DNA of 64,000 nucleotides, taken from positions 62,001 to 126,000 of the forward strand of contig NZ_ABIC01000004.1 of the NCBI RefSeq assembly GCF_000172075.1, in the 5' to 3' direction. Under the pieces are notes generated by a model that was given only the letters and a program-made list of their open reading frames with translations, was not told the origin of the DNA and ran no database searches. Shown here one piece after another: positions 29,466 to 38,469 of this stretch. Position 1 is the first letter of the stretch. The number at the start of each line of letters is the position of its first letter. A program made the position numbers and the translations under genes. This DNA is from Shewanella benthica KT99. GTDB lineage: Bacteria; Pseudomonadota; Gammaproteobacteria; Enterobacterales; Shewanellaceae.

Positions 29466-29963
29466 GTGCAAGGAGGCCTAATGTTAGATGTTATCGATTC
29501 AATGCCGAACGTTCCCACATCACCGAGCGTTTCATTTCCTTTATCCATGAGTGAGTTTGCAGGTCCGATAGAGACTCCTTTGGCGTCGCAAACCATAGGG
29601 AGCTATTTTGATGATATCGCTAATCGATATCCGGATAATCTGGCGGTGGTGCAGCATCAAAAGGTACGTTGGACTTATAAGCAGTATCAACAGCATATCG
29701 ATGAACTTGCCATTGGCCTACTTGAACTCGGCATTAAGCCCGGTGATAGAGTTGGCATCTGGTCTCCCAATAATATCGAGTGGTGTCTGACTCAGTTTGC
29801 TACCGCCAAGATAGGCGCCGTTATGGTGTGCATTAACCCCGCTTATCGCCCCGAAGAGCTACAATATCACAATATCCTTAATAATGGCCTCTTGGTTGCC
29901 GAAGCCATGAAGCTCACCTGTGACGATAAGCTGTGCATCCCTGTGCCTAAGTATCACTGCTAA
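29466..29963 (+). pseudogene. AMP-binding acyl-CoA synthetase with large internal deletion
   Basis: The first 140 residues are a normal N-terminus of an AMP-forming acyl-CoA synthetase (SYFDDIANRYPDNLAVV, ELGIKPGDRVGIWSPNN, GAVMVCINPAYRPEEL). The sequence then jumps to LTCDDKLCIPVPKYHC, which in the family lies about 100 residues further on, and stops. The P-loop, the adenylation motifs and the whole C-terminal domain are missing. AAGGAGG precedes the start, so translation could still occur, but the product cannot be active. Related short repeats (GGCGTAGCCGTC) flank it at about 29350 and 29965. Confidence 0.85.
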
Positions 29964-29964
29964 G

Positions 29965-30065
29965 GCGTAGCCGTCAGCTTTTCCGTCTTTGCACTTACAG
30001 GCTGAAAGCCATCGTCTTAACTTCAACAGACCATGGCCGTCTTCTTAGCTATTCAAAACGCAGTG
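29965..30065. repeat. GGCGTAGCCGTC repeat, second side
   Basis: GGCGTAGCCGTCAGC and GGCCGTCTTCTTAGCTATT in this stretch repeat sequence found upstream of the acyl-CoA synthetase remnant (29349-29377). Together they frame the remnant. Confidence 0.55.
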
Positions 30066-30079
30066 CTCATCTCTTAACG

Positions 30080-31012
30080 TTAATCGGAAACTCGATTCCT
30101 GCCATTATTCTTAGCGCGATAGAGGGCTTCGTCGGCTAGTTTGATTATCGATTCTTTTTCATCATCTGTACCAATCTCGGCTACACCTATGCTAACGGTA
30201 AAAGTGACAGGTTCATGGTTTTGACTTAATACCCTTTGCTTGGATACGCGCTTTCGAATACGGTCGGCAACGTCTTTAGCTGCTTCAAGCTTAGTGTTTG
30301 GCAGCAGTACAATAAATTCCTCGCCGCCAAATCTGGCTAATAGATCGACCTCTCTCAACACTTGCTGTACTTTTTTAGAAAATTCTTGTAATACCTTGTC
30401 GCCAATAAGATGACCGTAGGAATCGTTCACCATTTTGAATCTATCAAGATCTAGCATCAATACACAGAAACTATGACCGAAGCGCTTATATTGATGATAA
30501 ATATCTTTGAGCTTAGAATTAAAATAATTCCGATTATAAAGTCCGGTTAAATTATCTGTGTTCACCTGATGTTGTAGCTTCTCTATAAAGGCTATACGGT
30601 TAGATAGATCTCGTATGATTGTGGTGAACTCTATTTTACCATTGACTGATATTTTGGATATGGTTATCTCAACTGGAAATTCAGTGTTGTCTTTTTTTAC
30701 AGCCATTATCATAACTCTAGATGACATGTCTCTAGATTGAATGTCAGAATCTGTAAACTGCTTAATATAATCTGAGTGGTTTGGTCTAAACTTTTTTTGC
30801 ATGAGTTTAGTAATACTTTTACCTATTACTTCATCGGCACTGTAGCCAAATGTATTTTCTGCAGCATGATTAAAGAATTGGATATTTTGTTTTCCGTCCA
30901 TCGTGATAATGGCATCGAAGGCGGCATCTATTAATGAGCTATATCTGCTATTGGCATTACTCATCTCTTGCTGGAGCTTATGTTTATCACTCATATGAAT
31001 ACCAATTATCAT
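30080..31012 (-). CDS. PAS-GGDEF diguanylate cyclase
   Basis: This 310-residue protein has a PAS domain (about 20-140: SLIDAAFDAIITMDGKQNI, FGYSADEVIGKS) and a GGDEF domain (about 150-308). The active motif is GGEEF (229-233), and an RxxD inhibitory site (REVD) lies exactly five residues before it, so product inhibition is expected. Metal-binding Asp is in DLDRFKMVND. No signal peptide or membrane segment is seen, so the protein is cytosolic. The start is preceded by AAAGGATC. It makes c-di-GMP in response to a signal sensed by PAS, which could be a small ligand or cofactor. It stands alone. Confidence 0.93.
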   Translation of the reverse strand: MIIGIHMSDKHKLQQEMSNANSRYSSLIDAAFDAIITMDGKQNIQFFNHAAENTFGYSADEVIGKSITKLMQKKFRPNHSDYIKQFTDSDIQSRDMSSRVMIMAVKKDNTEFPVEITISKISVNGKIEFTTIIRDLSNRIAFIEKLQHQVNTDNLTGLYNRNYFNSKLKDIYHQYKRFGHSFCVLMLDLDRFKMVNDSYGHLIGDKVLQEFSKKVQQVLREVDLLARFGGEEFIVLLPNTKLEAAKDVADRIRKRVSKQRVLSQNHEPVTFTVSIGVAEIGTDDEKESIIKLADEALYRAKNNGRNRVSD

Positions 31013-31394
31013 GATCCTTTGGGGGTGACTTAGAGCTTAGTTCAAATGTTTGCTCAAGCTAATTTAGTACTTAGCATGGATATTTTGCTGATTTGGATGG
31101 ATTTACGCCAGCCACCATGAATTTATATGCGCAGTTATGCATGCGAGTTAGAAATATATCGGGGTTACATGTTGCATTTTGCATAGTGAGCGCATAAGTA
31201 GTGCATATGAGTTTTTAGGGGCATGTGAGAGGTATTCAGGTTAATATTTATTGTGAGCAGGCAATTTGGTAGCAATGAACCTCAAACGGCCACTCTGATT
31301 AAATACCTTAGGTTTTCTACTAGTCAAATCCAATGTCACCTTAAATGCTTTATGCTTAGTCCAGAGAGTAGAAAAGACTAGAGAGGAGTAACAG
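31013..31394. other. Intergenic stretch between divergent genes
   Basis: This 382-base AT-rich stretch should hold the promoters of the diguanylate cyclase (minus) and the GNAT gene (plus). No hairpin, repeat or coding relic was recognised. Confidence 0.4.
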
Positions 31395-31946
31395 ATGAGA
31401 ATTCCGGATACAGACAGACTCGAGTTTCACTTTATGACCCGTAAGGATGCCGAAGCCTTGTTCGAGCTCGATCAAGATGAAGACGTGATGCTCTATATCA
31501 ATGGCGGACACATGACTACCATGGAAGATATCCGCCAGATCTCGATCCCCAGGCTCGAAAGCTATGCCAATGAGGATGAAGGTTGGGGGATCTGGAAGGT
31601 GACAGCCAAGCCTTCTGATACCCTAGAGGCTCACCTCTATTTGGGCTGGATATTGGTGAGACCCATGGATTTTTTCAATGATGAGCCCGAATGGGACAAC
31701 CTTGAACTTGGCTGGCGCTTCAAACAAGTTGCATGGGGTAAAGGGTATGCCTCTGAGGCGGCAAAGGCGGTAATGGATGTGGTGACCGCGCCGGATAAGA
31801 TCAACAAGGCTTCGGCCATCGCCTTCGAAGAGAATCTAGGTTCGATTAAAATCATGGAGAAGCTAGGCATGAACTTTCTGAAGAAAGGCATTCACAAAGA
31901 CCCATTGGGCGATCTGGAATTAGTCTATTACGAGAAACGATTATAA
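31395..31946 (+). CDS. GNAT-family N-acetyltransferase (RimJ/RimL-like)
   Basis: This 183-residue protein begins with a RimL-type entry (TDRLEFHFMTRKDAEALFEL). It has GWRFKQVAWGKGYASEAAKA, which is the acetyl-CoA pyrophosphate loop (Q/R-x-x-G-x-G/A), and a C-terminal AFEENLGSIKIMEKLGM, the usual RimL-type Asn-x-x-S...E-K-x-G-M segment. It probably acetylates an amino group of a protein or small molecule; the target is unknown. AGAGAGGAG precedes the start. It is complete and not part of an operon. Confidence 0.9.
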   Translation: MRIPDTDRLEFHFMTRKDAEALFELDQDEDVMLYINGGHMTTMEDIRQISIPRLESYANEDEGWGIWKVTAKPSDTLEAHLYLGWILVRPMDFFNDEPEWDNLELGWRFKQVAWGKGYASEAAKAVMDVVTAPDKINKASAIAFEENLGSIKIMEKLGMNFLKKGIHKDPLGDLELVYYEKRL

Positions 31947-32336
31947 AATACCAGCTGGTAATGACGACGTTTATAAAAAAGTCGTCATAAGGTAATTTAT
32001 AAGCTCTCATTGGAACACTGTCATAAAACAATAAACTGAATACAGTATGCTTATGTTCAGTTTATTGTATCGAGTTTACTTTTCTGTATGTTTAAGAGCA
32101 CCTGCCAAAATCTAGACTCAAGGGGTTTAATTAAATAAAATATCATAAAAATCGTGATTAATACTTTTCACTTACTGGGTTTAACCTGTCTAGTAAAAAC
32201 GAAATAATATCTTAATTCTGTAAATTTGTTAGCATAATTGTGATGTTAAAATGATGAAGTTATGACCGCTGCAATAAAGCAAATACTTATCAGACATATT
32301 ATTTAGTTATCTTATAAAAAATCCCTATTAATTTCA
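31947..32336. other. Intergenic stretch with two inverted repeats
   Basis: ATGACGAC...GTCGTCAT (31961-31990) is an 8-bp stem directly after the GNAT gene, without a clear T-run. ACAATAAACTGAA / TTCAGTTTATTGT (32028-32040 and 32056-32068) is a perfect 13-bp inverted repeat with a 15-base loop. The remaining sequence is AT-rich and empty. Confidence 0.6.
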
Positions 32337-32654
32337 TTATGATGATAAACGTAAAGAAAAACTTGGCAAGGTGCTGGCATTGTGAAAATCACCTTGGCGG
32401 AAAATAAGTTGAGCGGTGACATCGACCTGTTGTTGACTCTCCGATAAGGTATAACGTATATAATTGAATTCCTTCAGTGTCACTGGAAACTCGCTAGTCT
32501 CACCGTTATCGAGGTGAATTTCAGTGGGTCCCGCTTGTACGCCGTTCAAGGTTAACTGTGTTTTTAGCATGTAACCTTTGGATGTGAAGCCTGACAACAT
32601 GAAGATGAATAACAGTGATAACAAACTTAATATAATGAGCGCAGGTTTTAACAT
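32337..32654 (-). CDS. Small membrane-anchored or exported hypothetical protein
   Basis: Starting at ATG 32654 (MLKPALII) gives 105 residues with an N-terminal hydrophobic segment (LIILSLLSLLFIFMLSGF) that would be a signal anchor. An in-frame extension to 32708 adds 18 polar residues and would bury the signal, so I prefer the internal start. The rest is beta-rich and contains GPTEIHLDNGETSEFPVTL. I do not recognise the family. It is divergent from rluA by 162 bases. Confidence 0.6.
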   Translation of the reverse strand: MLKPALIILSLLSLLFIFMLSGFTSKGYMLKTQLTLNGVQAGPTEIHLDNGETSEFPVTLKEFNYIRYTLSESQQQVDVTAQLIFRQGDFHNASTLPSFSLRLSS

Positions 32655-32816
32655 CCAGATTCCATAGAGCTTGGTGTTGTAGCAATATCTATGGGTTAAG
32701 TTAAACAAGAGTGTTAGACAATACCTTGTTGGCTGTAAGCTTTAGTCTTGGGGCGATTTTAGGTAATATTGGCACCCAGTATATTATTTACCTATTACCA
32801 GTAACCAATAGCCATT

Positions 32817-33533
32817 ATGCAGCCACAAGCAGACCCTTTTATCGTGCCAAAATGTCTCGATGACATTAATATTCTCTTCCGGGATGAACATATCTTAGTG
32901 ATCGATAAACCCAGCGGCTTACTGAGCCTGTCGGGTAAGCATCCACTGAATATCGACTCGGTTCATTATCGATTAGTTCAGGACTATCCGACGTGTACCT
33001 TGATCCATCGCCTCGACTTTGGCACTTCCGGTATCATGCTACTCGCCATGAACAAACAGATTAATGCCTTGTTATGTAAGCAGTTCAGTGAGCGACGAGT
33101 CAGTAAACGTTATACAGCCTTACTGCATGGCAACCTTGAGCCTGATTCAGGCTTGGTAGACTGTGGCATAGCCAAGGATGTTGATAATTTCCCCCTGATG
33201 AAGCTATGCCAAGATACGGGTAAGCCGGCGCAATCACAATTTCGGGTGATATCACGATTTATTCAGACTGATAACGATAACTTCTTTCTCGATGATACCA
33301 GGGCGGGGCATAGACAAGTGACCCGAGTTGAATTTGAGCCGGTAACGGGCCGCACTCATCAACTGAGATTACACAGTCAACATCTGGGCCATCCAATCTT
33401 GGGCTGCGATCTGTATGCGACGGATGAAGCATACTTTATGTCTAGCCGCTTGATGCTACATGCATCTCGCTTGTGTTTTGAACACCCAGTTTCCGCTGTG
33501 CCAATGACAATGGAATCTAAGAGTCCATTCTAA
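32817..33533 (+). CDS. rluA: RluA-family pseudouridine synthase
   Basis: This 238-residue protein has the RluA catalytic motif HRLDFGTSGIMLLA (the Asp attacks the uracil), an N-terminal LVIDKPSGLLSLSG, and EPVTGRTHQLRLHSQHLGHPI near the end. There is no S4 domain, as in RluA/TruC. Members isomerise specific uridines in 23S rRNA or tRNA; which one cannot be told from sequence by eye, so the symbol is tentative. The gene is monocistronic with repeats after it. Confidence 0.85.
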   Translation: MQPQADPFIVPKCLDDINILFRDEHILVIDKPSGLLSLSGKHPLNIDSVHYRLVQDYPTCTLIHRLDFGTSGIMLLAMNKQINALLCKQFSERRVSKRYTALLHGNLEPDSGLVDCGIAKDVDNFPLMKLCQDTGKPAQSQFRVISRFIQTDNDNFFLDDTRAGHRQVTRVEFEPVTGRTHQLRLHSQHLGHPILGCDLYATDEAYFMSSRLMLHASRLCFEHPVSAVPMTMESKSPF

Positions 33534-33544
33534 TCTCACCTAGT

Positions 33545-33680
33545 GTAATACCAATTTGTATAAGTCTAGTTTTCAGCTTAATCCCGTCGAGTTGTAATAC
33601 CGATCTGTATAAGTCTAGGTTTCAGCTTAATCTCACAAGGTTGTAATGCCAATCGTGTAACTCTAAGTTTCTGCTATAGC
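33545..33680. repeat. 49-bp tandem repeat, about 2.7 copies
   Basis: GTAATACC starts at 33545 and 33594, and GTAATGCC at 33643, giving an exact 49-base period. Shared parts include TGTATAAGTCTAG and TTTCAGCTTAATC; the third copy is more diverged and incomplete. The array lies between rluA and the aminopeptidase gene. Confidence 0.85.
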
Positions 33681-33817
33681 TTTACCTGCATATTTTTTGT
33701 TAAAATCACGCCACTTATGTTAAGTGGTGTGGGGTTTAGCCGTAGATCTTGCTCGTTAATTTGTCACCATTTTTTAACCACATCGACGATTTCAGCACAG
33801 TAAAATGATAAAAGGGA

Positions 33818-36403
33818 ATGGATATGTATCGAGTTATGGCCACCGGATTGGTGACAGTGTCTCTATTTGGCAGTGGAGTCATTCAGGCAGATGAATTTGT
33901 CTTGAGTAAACAGACAAAGCCTATATCTCAAGCCGTGAGCTTGGCGTTAGATCCTACTAAAGATGATTTTTCCGGTAGTACCGATATCAAGATTCAAGTA
34001 CTTGAAAAAACAAAGATCATTCAGCTTAACGGCGTCGATTATAGCGCAACCAACATTCAACTCACAGGCCATCAAGCCTGTGAAATGACCGCCAAGATGT
34101 TAGATACGGGTATCGTTAATCTTGTTTGTGATACAGAGATTAAGCCTGGCAATTATAATTTGCACCTGGATTTTTCCGCACCTTTTAATCGTCAATCAGT
34201 GGGCCTATATAAGACGGTCGATGCCGGCGTCCCTTATCTGTTCACTCAATTTGAGATGAGTGATGCTCGTCGCAGCTTCCCGGTATTCGATGAGCCTGAA
34301 TATAAGATCCCATTCCAGATCACCATTACCGCGCCGTCGAATGAGAAAGTCTACAGCAATACGCCAGTTCAAAGCACTAAGGTGGAAGGTGAGTTAACCA
34401 CTCACGTGTTTGCTCAGACCAAGCCATTACCTTCCTATTTGGTGGCTTTTGCTGTGGGTCAATTTGAAGAGGTGACCATAGAGGGGATGAAAATCCCGGG
34501 TCGAGTGATCACCACCAAGGGTAAGATAGAACTGGCTCAATATGCCGTTAAAGAGATGCCGGCCATTCTCGGGGCGTTAGAATCGTATTTTGGTGTCGAT
34601 TATCCCTATAAGAAACTCGACTCGATTGCCGTGCCTGAGTTTCCCTTCGGCGCCATGGAGAATGCCGGCCTGGTGACTTATAGAGAAGATATCTTACTTC
34701 TGGATGAACAGAGCGCGAATCAAAATACTAAACAATCATCAGTCTCAGTCGTCGCCCATGAACTGGCTCATCAGTGGTACGGTAATTTAGTGACCATGGA
34801 GTGGTGGAACGATTTATGGCTAAACGAAGCTTTTGCCAGCTGGATGGCCGCTAAGATTACTCATCAACTGCATCCTGAATTTGAATCGGATCTGCGTTTA
34901 TCGAAGAACCGCGTCATGAGTATGGATGCACGACTATCGACTAAGCCTATTCGCAAGCCAATTAAGACAGAAGCCGATATCATGGATGGCTTAGGACTGG
35001 CTTACAGTAAGGGATCAGCCGTCTTATCTATGGTAGAAAACTGGATTGGTGAGGAGAGCTTTAAGCAAGGCATTCGTCAATACATCAAGGATAATGCCTT
35101 TAAGAATACCCAGGCCGATGATCTTTGGAATGCCTTATCTAAGGCATCTGGTAAAGATGTGGCTAAAGTATTGAGCACATTTATCGAGCAATCCTCTTAC
35201 CCCTTAATCACTGTAGATGTAAAGGGTCAAACCTTGACGCTTTCTCAGCAAAGATTTGTATTTGCCGGCAGTAAGGCTCCGGTTCAAGCTTGGGTTGTGC
35301 CTGTGTCTATCAAGTATGGCAAGGGCGATAAGATAATATCGACAAGCATATTGCTCGACAGTGAAACGAAAACCTTAGATCTTGAATTTACCCCAGATTG
35401 GATCTATCCGGATGCCGATGCCATGGGTTATTATCGTTGGTTATTGGATGATAAGCAGTTGGCTAATTTACTCGTCAATGCGAAAACTAAGCTGACGGCG
35501 AGGGAGCGTAAGGCGCTTATTTCATCTGCCGATGCGCTGCTCGATTGCGGCTTTATTTCTGCCGGTGATCTATTGGCAATATTGGCAGAGTTTATCGATG
35601 ATGACCATCCTCAAATCGTCTCGTCGGCGCTGAGTTATCTGCAGATCCAGAAGATGACCTTTATCGATGCCAGTAATGAGGCCAAGTGGGCTAAATTTAT
35701 CAGTGCCAAGGCGAAAGTGGCTATCGATAAATATGGCCTGGTGGCGACGCCGGGTGAGAGCATAGAGATAAGTAAACTGCGTCCTAGCCTTATCGCTATT
35801 CTGGCATTTGAAGGAAAAGATAAAGCGGTTATCCGTGATGCCAAATTGGCGAGTCGGGCCTACATAGCCGGTGATAAATCTGTCGATGCTTACCTGATAG
35901 GCACTCAACTTCAGATCGCAATATATTTTGGTAATAACGATTTGATTCAAGAGTTTAAGAAGACTTTTGAGACGACTAAAAACCCACAGAAACGCACTAA
36001 GCTGATGTATGCCTTAGGCTATGTTGCCGAGCCAAAACAGCAAAAAGCCATATTGGATTATAGCTTAACCGACAAGCTAAACTCTCCAGATCTTAAATAT
36101 ATCATGGCTGGTCAGAGTTATACTCCTGTTCGAAAAGCCCTATTTCGCGACTGGGTGTACAGCCATTACCAAGCCGTTAAGGCAAAGTTGCCACCATTTT
36201 CTGTGGCCAAGCTGCCTAACTACACAGGTACGGGGTGTGATCTCAAAGCACTGGAACAGACCAACAGTTTCTTCGAGCCTAAGCTTGAAGCGTCACCTGA
36301 GTTTAAGCGGACTCTGGCTAAGCTTAACGAGAAAGTGAAAAACTGTGTCAAGCTAAAGACTCGCGAGCAGGCTAGCGTAAACAATTATCTGCAGAATCTT
36401 TAA
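33818..36403 (+). CDS. M1-family metallo-aminopeptidase, exported
   Basis: This 861-residue protein has an N-terminal signal peptide (to about residue 25, GVIQADE). The substrate-binding GAMEN motif is at 278-282. The zinc site is HELAH (314-318) with the third ligand E337 in NEAFASW, the exact HExxH-18-E spacing of gluzincins. A conserved Tyr is expected in GLAYSKGSAVL. The C-terminal 400 residues are a beta domain plus a helical ERAP1-like domain. It cleaves N-terminal residues from peptides in the periplasm or at the cell surface. It is monocistronic and followed by an intrinsic terminator. Zinc site and length are intact. Confidence 0.95.
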   Translation: MDMYRVMATGLVTVSLFGSGVIQADEFVLSKQTKPISQAVSLALDPTKDDFSGSTDIKIQVLEKTKIIQLNGVDYSATNIQLTGHQACEMTAKMLDTGIVNLVCDTEIKPGNYNLHLDFSAPFNRQSVGLYKTVDAGVPYLFTQFEMSDARRSFPVFDEPEYKIPFQITITAPSNEKVYSNTPVQSTKVEGELTTHVFAQTKPLPSYLVAFAVGQFEEVTIEGMKIPGRVITTKGKIELAQYAVKEMPAILGALESYFGVDYPYKKLDSIAVPEFPFGAMENAGLVTYREDILLLDEQSANQNTKQSSVSVVAHELAHQWYGNLVTMEWWNDLWLNEAFASWMAAKITHQLHPEFESDLRLSKNRVMSMDARLSTKPIRKPIKTEADIMDGLGLAYSKGSAVLSMVENWIGEESFKQGIRQYIKDNAFKNTQADDLWNALSKASGKDVAKVLSTFIEQSSYPLITVDVKGQTLTLSQQRFVFAGSKAPVQAWVVPVSIKYGKGDKIISTSILLDSETKTLDLEFTPDWIYPDADAMGYYRWLLDDKQLANLLVNAKTKLTARERKALISSADALLDCGFISAGDLLAILAEFIDDDHPQIVSSALSYLQIQKMTFIDASNEAKWAKFISAKAKVAIDKYGLVATPGESIEISKLRPSLIAILAFEGKDKAVIRDAKLASRAYIAGDKSVDAYLIGTQLQIAIYFGNNDLIQEFKKTFETTKNPQKRTKLMYALGYVAEPKQQKAILDYSLTDKLNSPDLKYIMAGQSYTPVRKALFRDWVYSHYQAVKAKLPPFSVAKLPNYTGTGCDLKALEQTNSFFEPKLEASPEFKRTLAKLNEKVKNCVKLKTREQASVNNYLQNL

Positions 36404-36481
36404 TGGCAGCGACAGTGTTAAGTCGTAGTTTTAAGTACTCATTCTAAGTTATAAGTAAACAAACAGTTGAACAGAAAACTA

Positions 36482-36507
36482 AGCGGGGCCTAGGGCTCCG
36501 CTTTTTT
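36482..36507 (+). terminator. Intrinsic terminator of the aminopeptidase gene
   Basis: AGCGGGGCC, loop TAG, GGCTCCGCT followed by TTTTTT, 79 bases after the stop. Confidence 0.85.
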
Positions 36508-36683
36508 ATGTCTGTATTTTAACTTTACTACTTTTAAGATTTGAAGCAGAGAGCTTGCAGTATTGAATAGTGAATAGCTGATTATATTAATTTGAGGCTG
36601 ATCAAATTTCATAGCGTTGATATAGCACAATTTCTAGTTAAATCTACCATATTAGTCAGCCAGTTAAGTCACAGAAGTATTTG

Positions 36684-36703
36684 ATGGTGTAACCATTTTA
36701 TTG
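36684..36703 (+). promoter_or_regulatory. Copy 1 of a 20-bp palindromic motif
   Basis: The sequence fits RTGGTKNNACCATWYTATTG (here ATGGTGTAACCAT plus TTTATTG). It lies 41 bases beyond the 3' end of the tyrosine recombinase gene. The two other copies are at 38264 and 38349, in the same orientation, on the other side of that gene. Confidence 0.55.
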
Positions 36704-36743
36704 ACCGGTTCTAGGCAGCATGCAATATGTTGCACTAGTACGA

Positions 36744-37811
36744 CTAATCTTTAGGTTTGAGATAATGTCTCAGGGAGCGAGGATCCGTATGGCCGGTGCG
36801 CGCCATAATATACAGATGGTCTTTATCGTTTTCATGTAGCTGAGTCACGCAGCCACTGCGTAAACTGTGGGCTCCATAAAATTCCGGACTTAACCCCGCT
36901 TTAGCACAATACTTCTTTATCATCTGGTAGATATCATCGCCACGTAAAAAACCTCGATTTACTTGAGGGGGGTTATCATCGATATCGACACTGGATTTAT
37001 TTGCCAGCGAGTAAGGTCTGAGCCGCTGACCATCTCGAGACAGGGAACGAAAAAGATGACCTTGAGTTAATTGTGACACTTGGAGCCAATGTTTAACGGC
37101 TGAGAACGCCGAGAACAATTCCGACTCGGGCAAGTCTTTCCACTCCTTGTGTCCCTGCTGATTACTCTTCGAGTAGGCCAGTCTCACTTTCAATTTTTTA
37201 CGCATAAAATTGATGTGGTTAACCTGGATATCGGCAAGTTCAGAACGACGGAATCCACCTTGAAAACCCAATTGAATGATGGCCTTATCTCGAGCCCGAG
37301 TTAATTCTTGCCCCTGTTTATCTATGGTCTGTAACAATAATTCAAGCTCTTCATACATGATGGGCTGCTGATCATAATCTGTGGTCACCCTATGTTTATT
37401 TCGACTTAAGCCACGCATGACTCGGATCACCAAGGGGTGTTCGGTTGGCGAATGAAAGCCAGCCTGAATATGATAGAAACGGATCGCCGCTAGCCGGGTG
37501 GTGATAGTCTGCTTAGAGAATTGCATTCCTGTTTTTTGCTGCACTTGTTCTTTCTGATGACCAATAAATGAGATCACCGCACGTGGGTCCGCAGGCAGAT
37601 GACTTAAACCATGATGCTGGCAATATTGAGTAAAAATGTTAAAGCTAGAACGATAGACACGACGAGTGTTAGGCGCCAGTTCATATTCTGTCTCGCTAGC
37701 CGCACTCTTGAAATCATCCAAGATTGAGATCGGCAGTTCCATCTCCTCGAAGAAACTCTTATCGCTAGTGACTTGGCGTGGATGATACTGATTGATACTG
37801 AGCTTATTCAT
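36744..37811 (-). CDS. Tyrosine recombinase / site-specific integrase
   Basis: This 355-residue protein has an N-terminal SAM-like core-binding domain (about 30-150: TRRVYRSSFNIFTQYCQHHG) and a catalytic domain. Catalytic residues can be placed as Arg in GGFRRSELADI, Lys in AYSKSNQQG, His-x-x-Arg in HSLRSG, His in RTGHTD and Tyr in RHYLKP, so the set is complete. It resembles integrase-like recombinases that stand alone in Shewanella rather than XerC/XerD. No phage genes are near. Copies of a 20-bp palindromic motif in direct orientation lie on both sides and could be its sites, or operators of the next gene. Confidence 0.9.
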   Translation of the reverse strand: MNKLSINQYHPRQVTSDKSFFEEMELPISILDDFKSAASETEYELAPNTRRVYRSSFNIFTQYCQHHGLSHLPADPRAVISFIGHQKEQVQQKTGMQFSKQTITTRLAAIRFYHIQAGFHSPTEHPLVIRVMRGLSRNKHRVTTDYDQQPIMYEELELLLQTIDKQGQELTRARDKAIIQLGFQGGFRRSELADIQVNHINFMRKKLKVRLAYSKSNQQGHKEWKDLPESELFSAFSAVKHWLQVSQLTQGHLFRSLSRDGQRLRPYSLANKSSVDIDDNPPQVNRGFLRGDDIYQMIKKYCAKAGLSPEFYGAHSLRSGCVTQLHENDKDHLYIMARTGHTDPRSLRHYLKPKD

Positions 37812-37952
37812 GATAAAACACGCATGCTTTCCCTGAAAACAGAGCCGAAATTATAGCTTTTGCTGTCCATCTTTACCAGTGATAATCGTCATTATCACTG
37901 GTAGAGGTTGTATTAGTATTAATTTACTACAAACTCAGGAGGAGATAGAATA

Positions 37953-38060
37953 AGTGGATGAAAAACATACTGATTTGTCTGATGGTTATTGTCATGCGAA
38001 GACTGAGGATCATGGCCATGAAGATGTAGAGTTTAGCTGGATTAGCCTGCATAGGGGTTA
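37953..38060 (+). CDS. Possible 35-residue small protein
   Basis: GTG at 37953 follows CAGGAGGAGATAGAATAA, a strong ribosome-binding site at normal to long spacing. The product is acidic and His-rich (GYCHAKTEDHGHEDVEFSW). I know no family. The rest of the 37812-38469 stretch has no gene, and this frame could be a chance or a relic; the Shine-Dalgarno is the only positive sign. Confidence 0.25.
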
Positions 38061-38263
38061 AACATGACCGGTCATCACTCTTGTTATGAATGTAAAATGC
38101 TATGGCTACATTGGCGGAGGGAATAGATGGCTACGGTTTATAACAGGAATTGATAATGACATATCGGCTAATGAAGGCTTAAATAGCGATATTAGCCGTA
38201 AAAATGAGCCACTCCATTTTTGTAGATGAGATACAAGGCTGGCAAAAACCACAATTTAAAAGA

Positions 38264-38283
38264 GTGGTTCAACCATTCTATTG
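38264..38283 (+). promoter_or_regulatory. Copy 2 of the 20-bp palindromic motif
   Basis: GTGGTTCAACCAT plus TCTATTG, about 80 bases upstream of the promoter-proximal copy and about 200 bases before the RHH gene. Confidence 0.55.
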
Positions 38284-38341
38284 GATGTATGTAGAGTAAT
38301 AATCAAACAGATTAATCACTTAAGTTATGTGACTCTAGTGA

Positions 38342-38368
38342 TATAATAATGGTTGCACCATACTATTG
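38342..38368 (+). promoter_or_regulatory. -10 box with overlapping copy 3 of the motif (RHH gene promoter)
   Basis: TATAAT (38342-38347) is followed after one base by ATGGTTGCACCAT plus ACTATTG (38349-38368). A palindrome directly over the expected transcription start is the classic position of a repressor site. No good -35 box was seen at 17 bases, consistent with a weak or regulated promoter. Confidence 0.55.
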
Positions 38369-38469
38369 TTTTTGACATTATGACCCATACAGTGTCAGAA
38401 CTGTATACTCTTAAAAATAAGTGTAAACGACAACAAGACTAAAACAAGAAAAGACGAGGAGGGAATAAG

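Noticed and set aside
33700..33730. dif-like sequence (CCACTTATGTTAAGTGG)
   Set aside because: It contains TTATGTTAA, like the XerD half of dif, but no XerC half at the right distance; the simple CCACTTA/TAAGTGG palindrome explains it.
36744..37811. Prophage or genomic island marked by the tyrosine recombinase
   Set aside because: No phage structural genes, no tRNA target and no long att repeats are nearby; only the 20-bp motif copies flank it.
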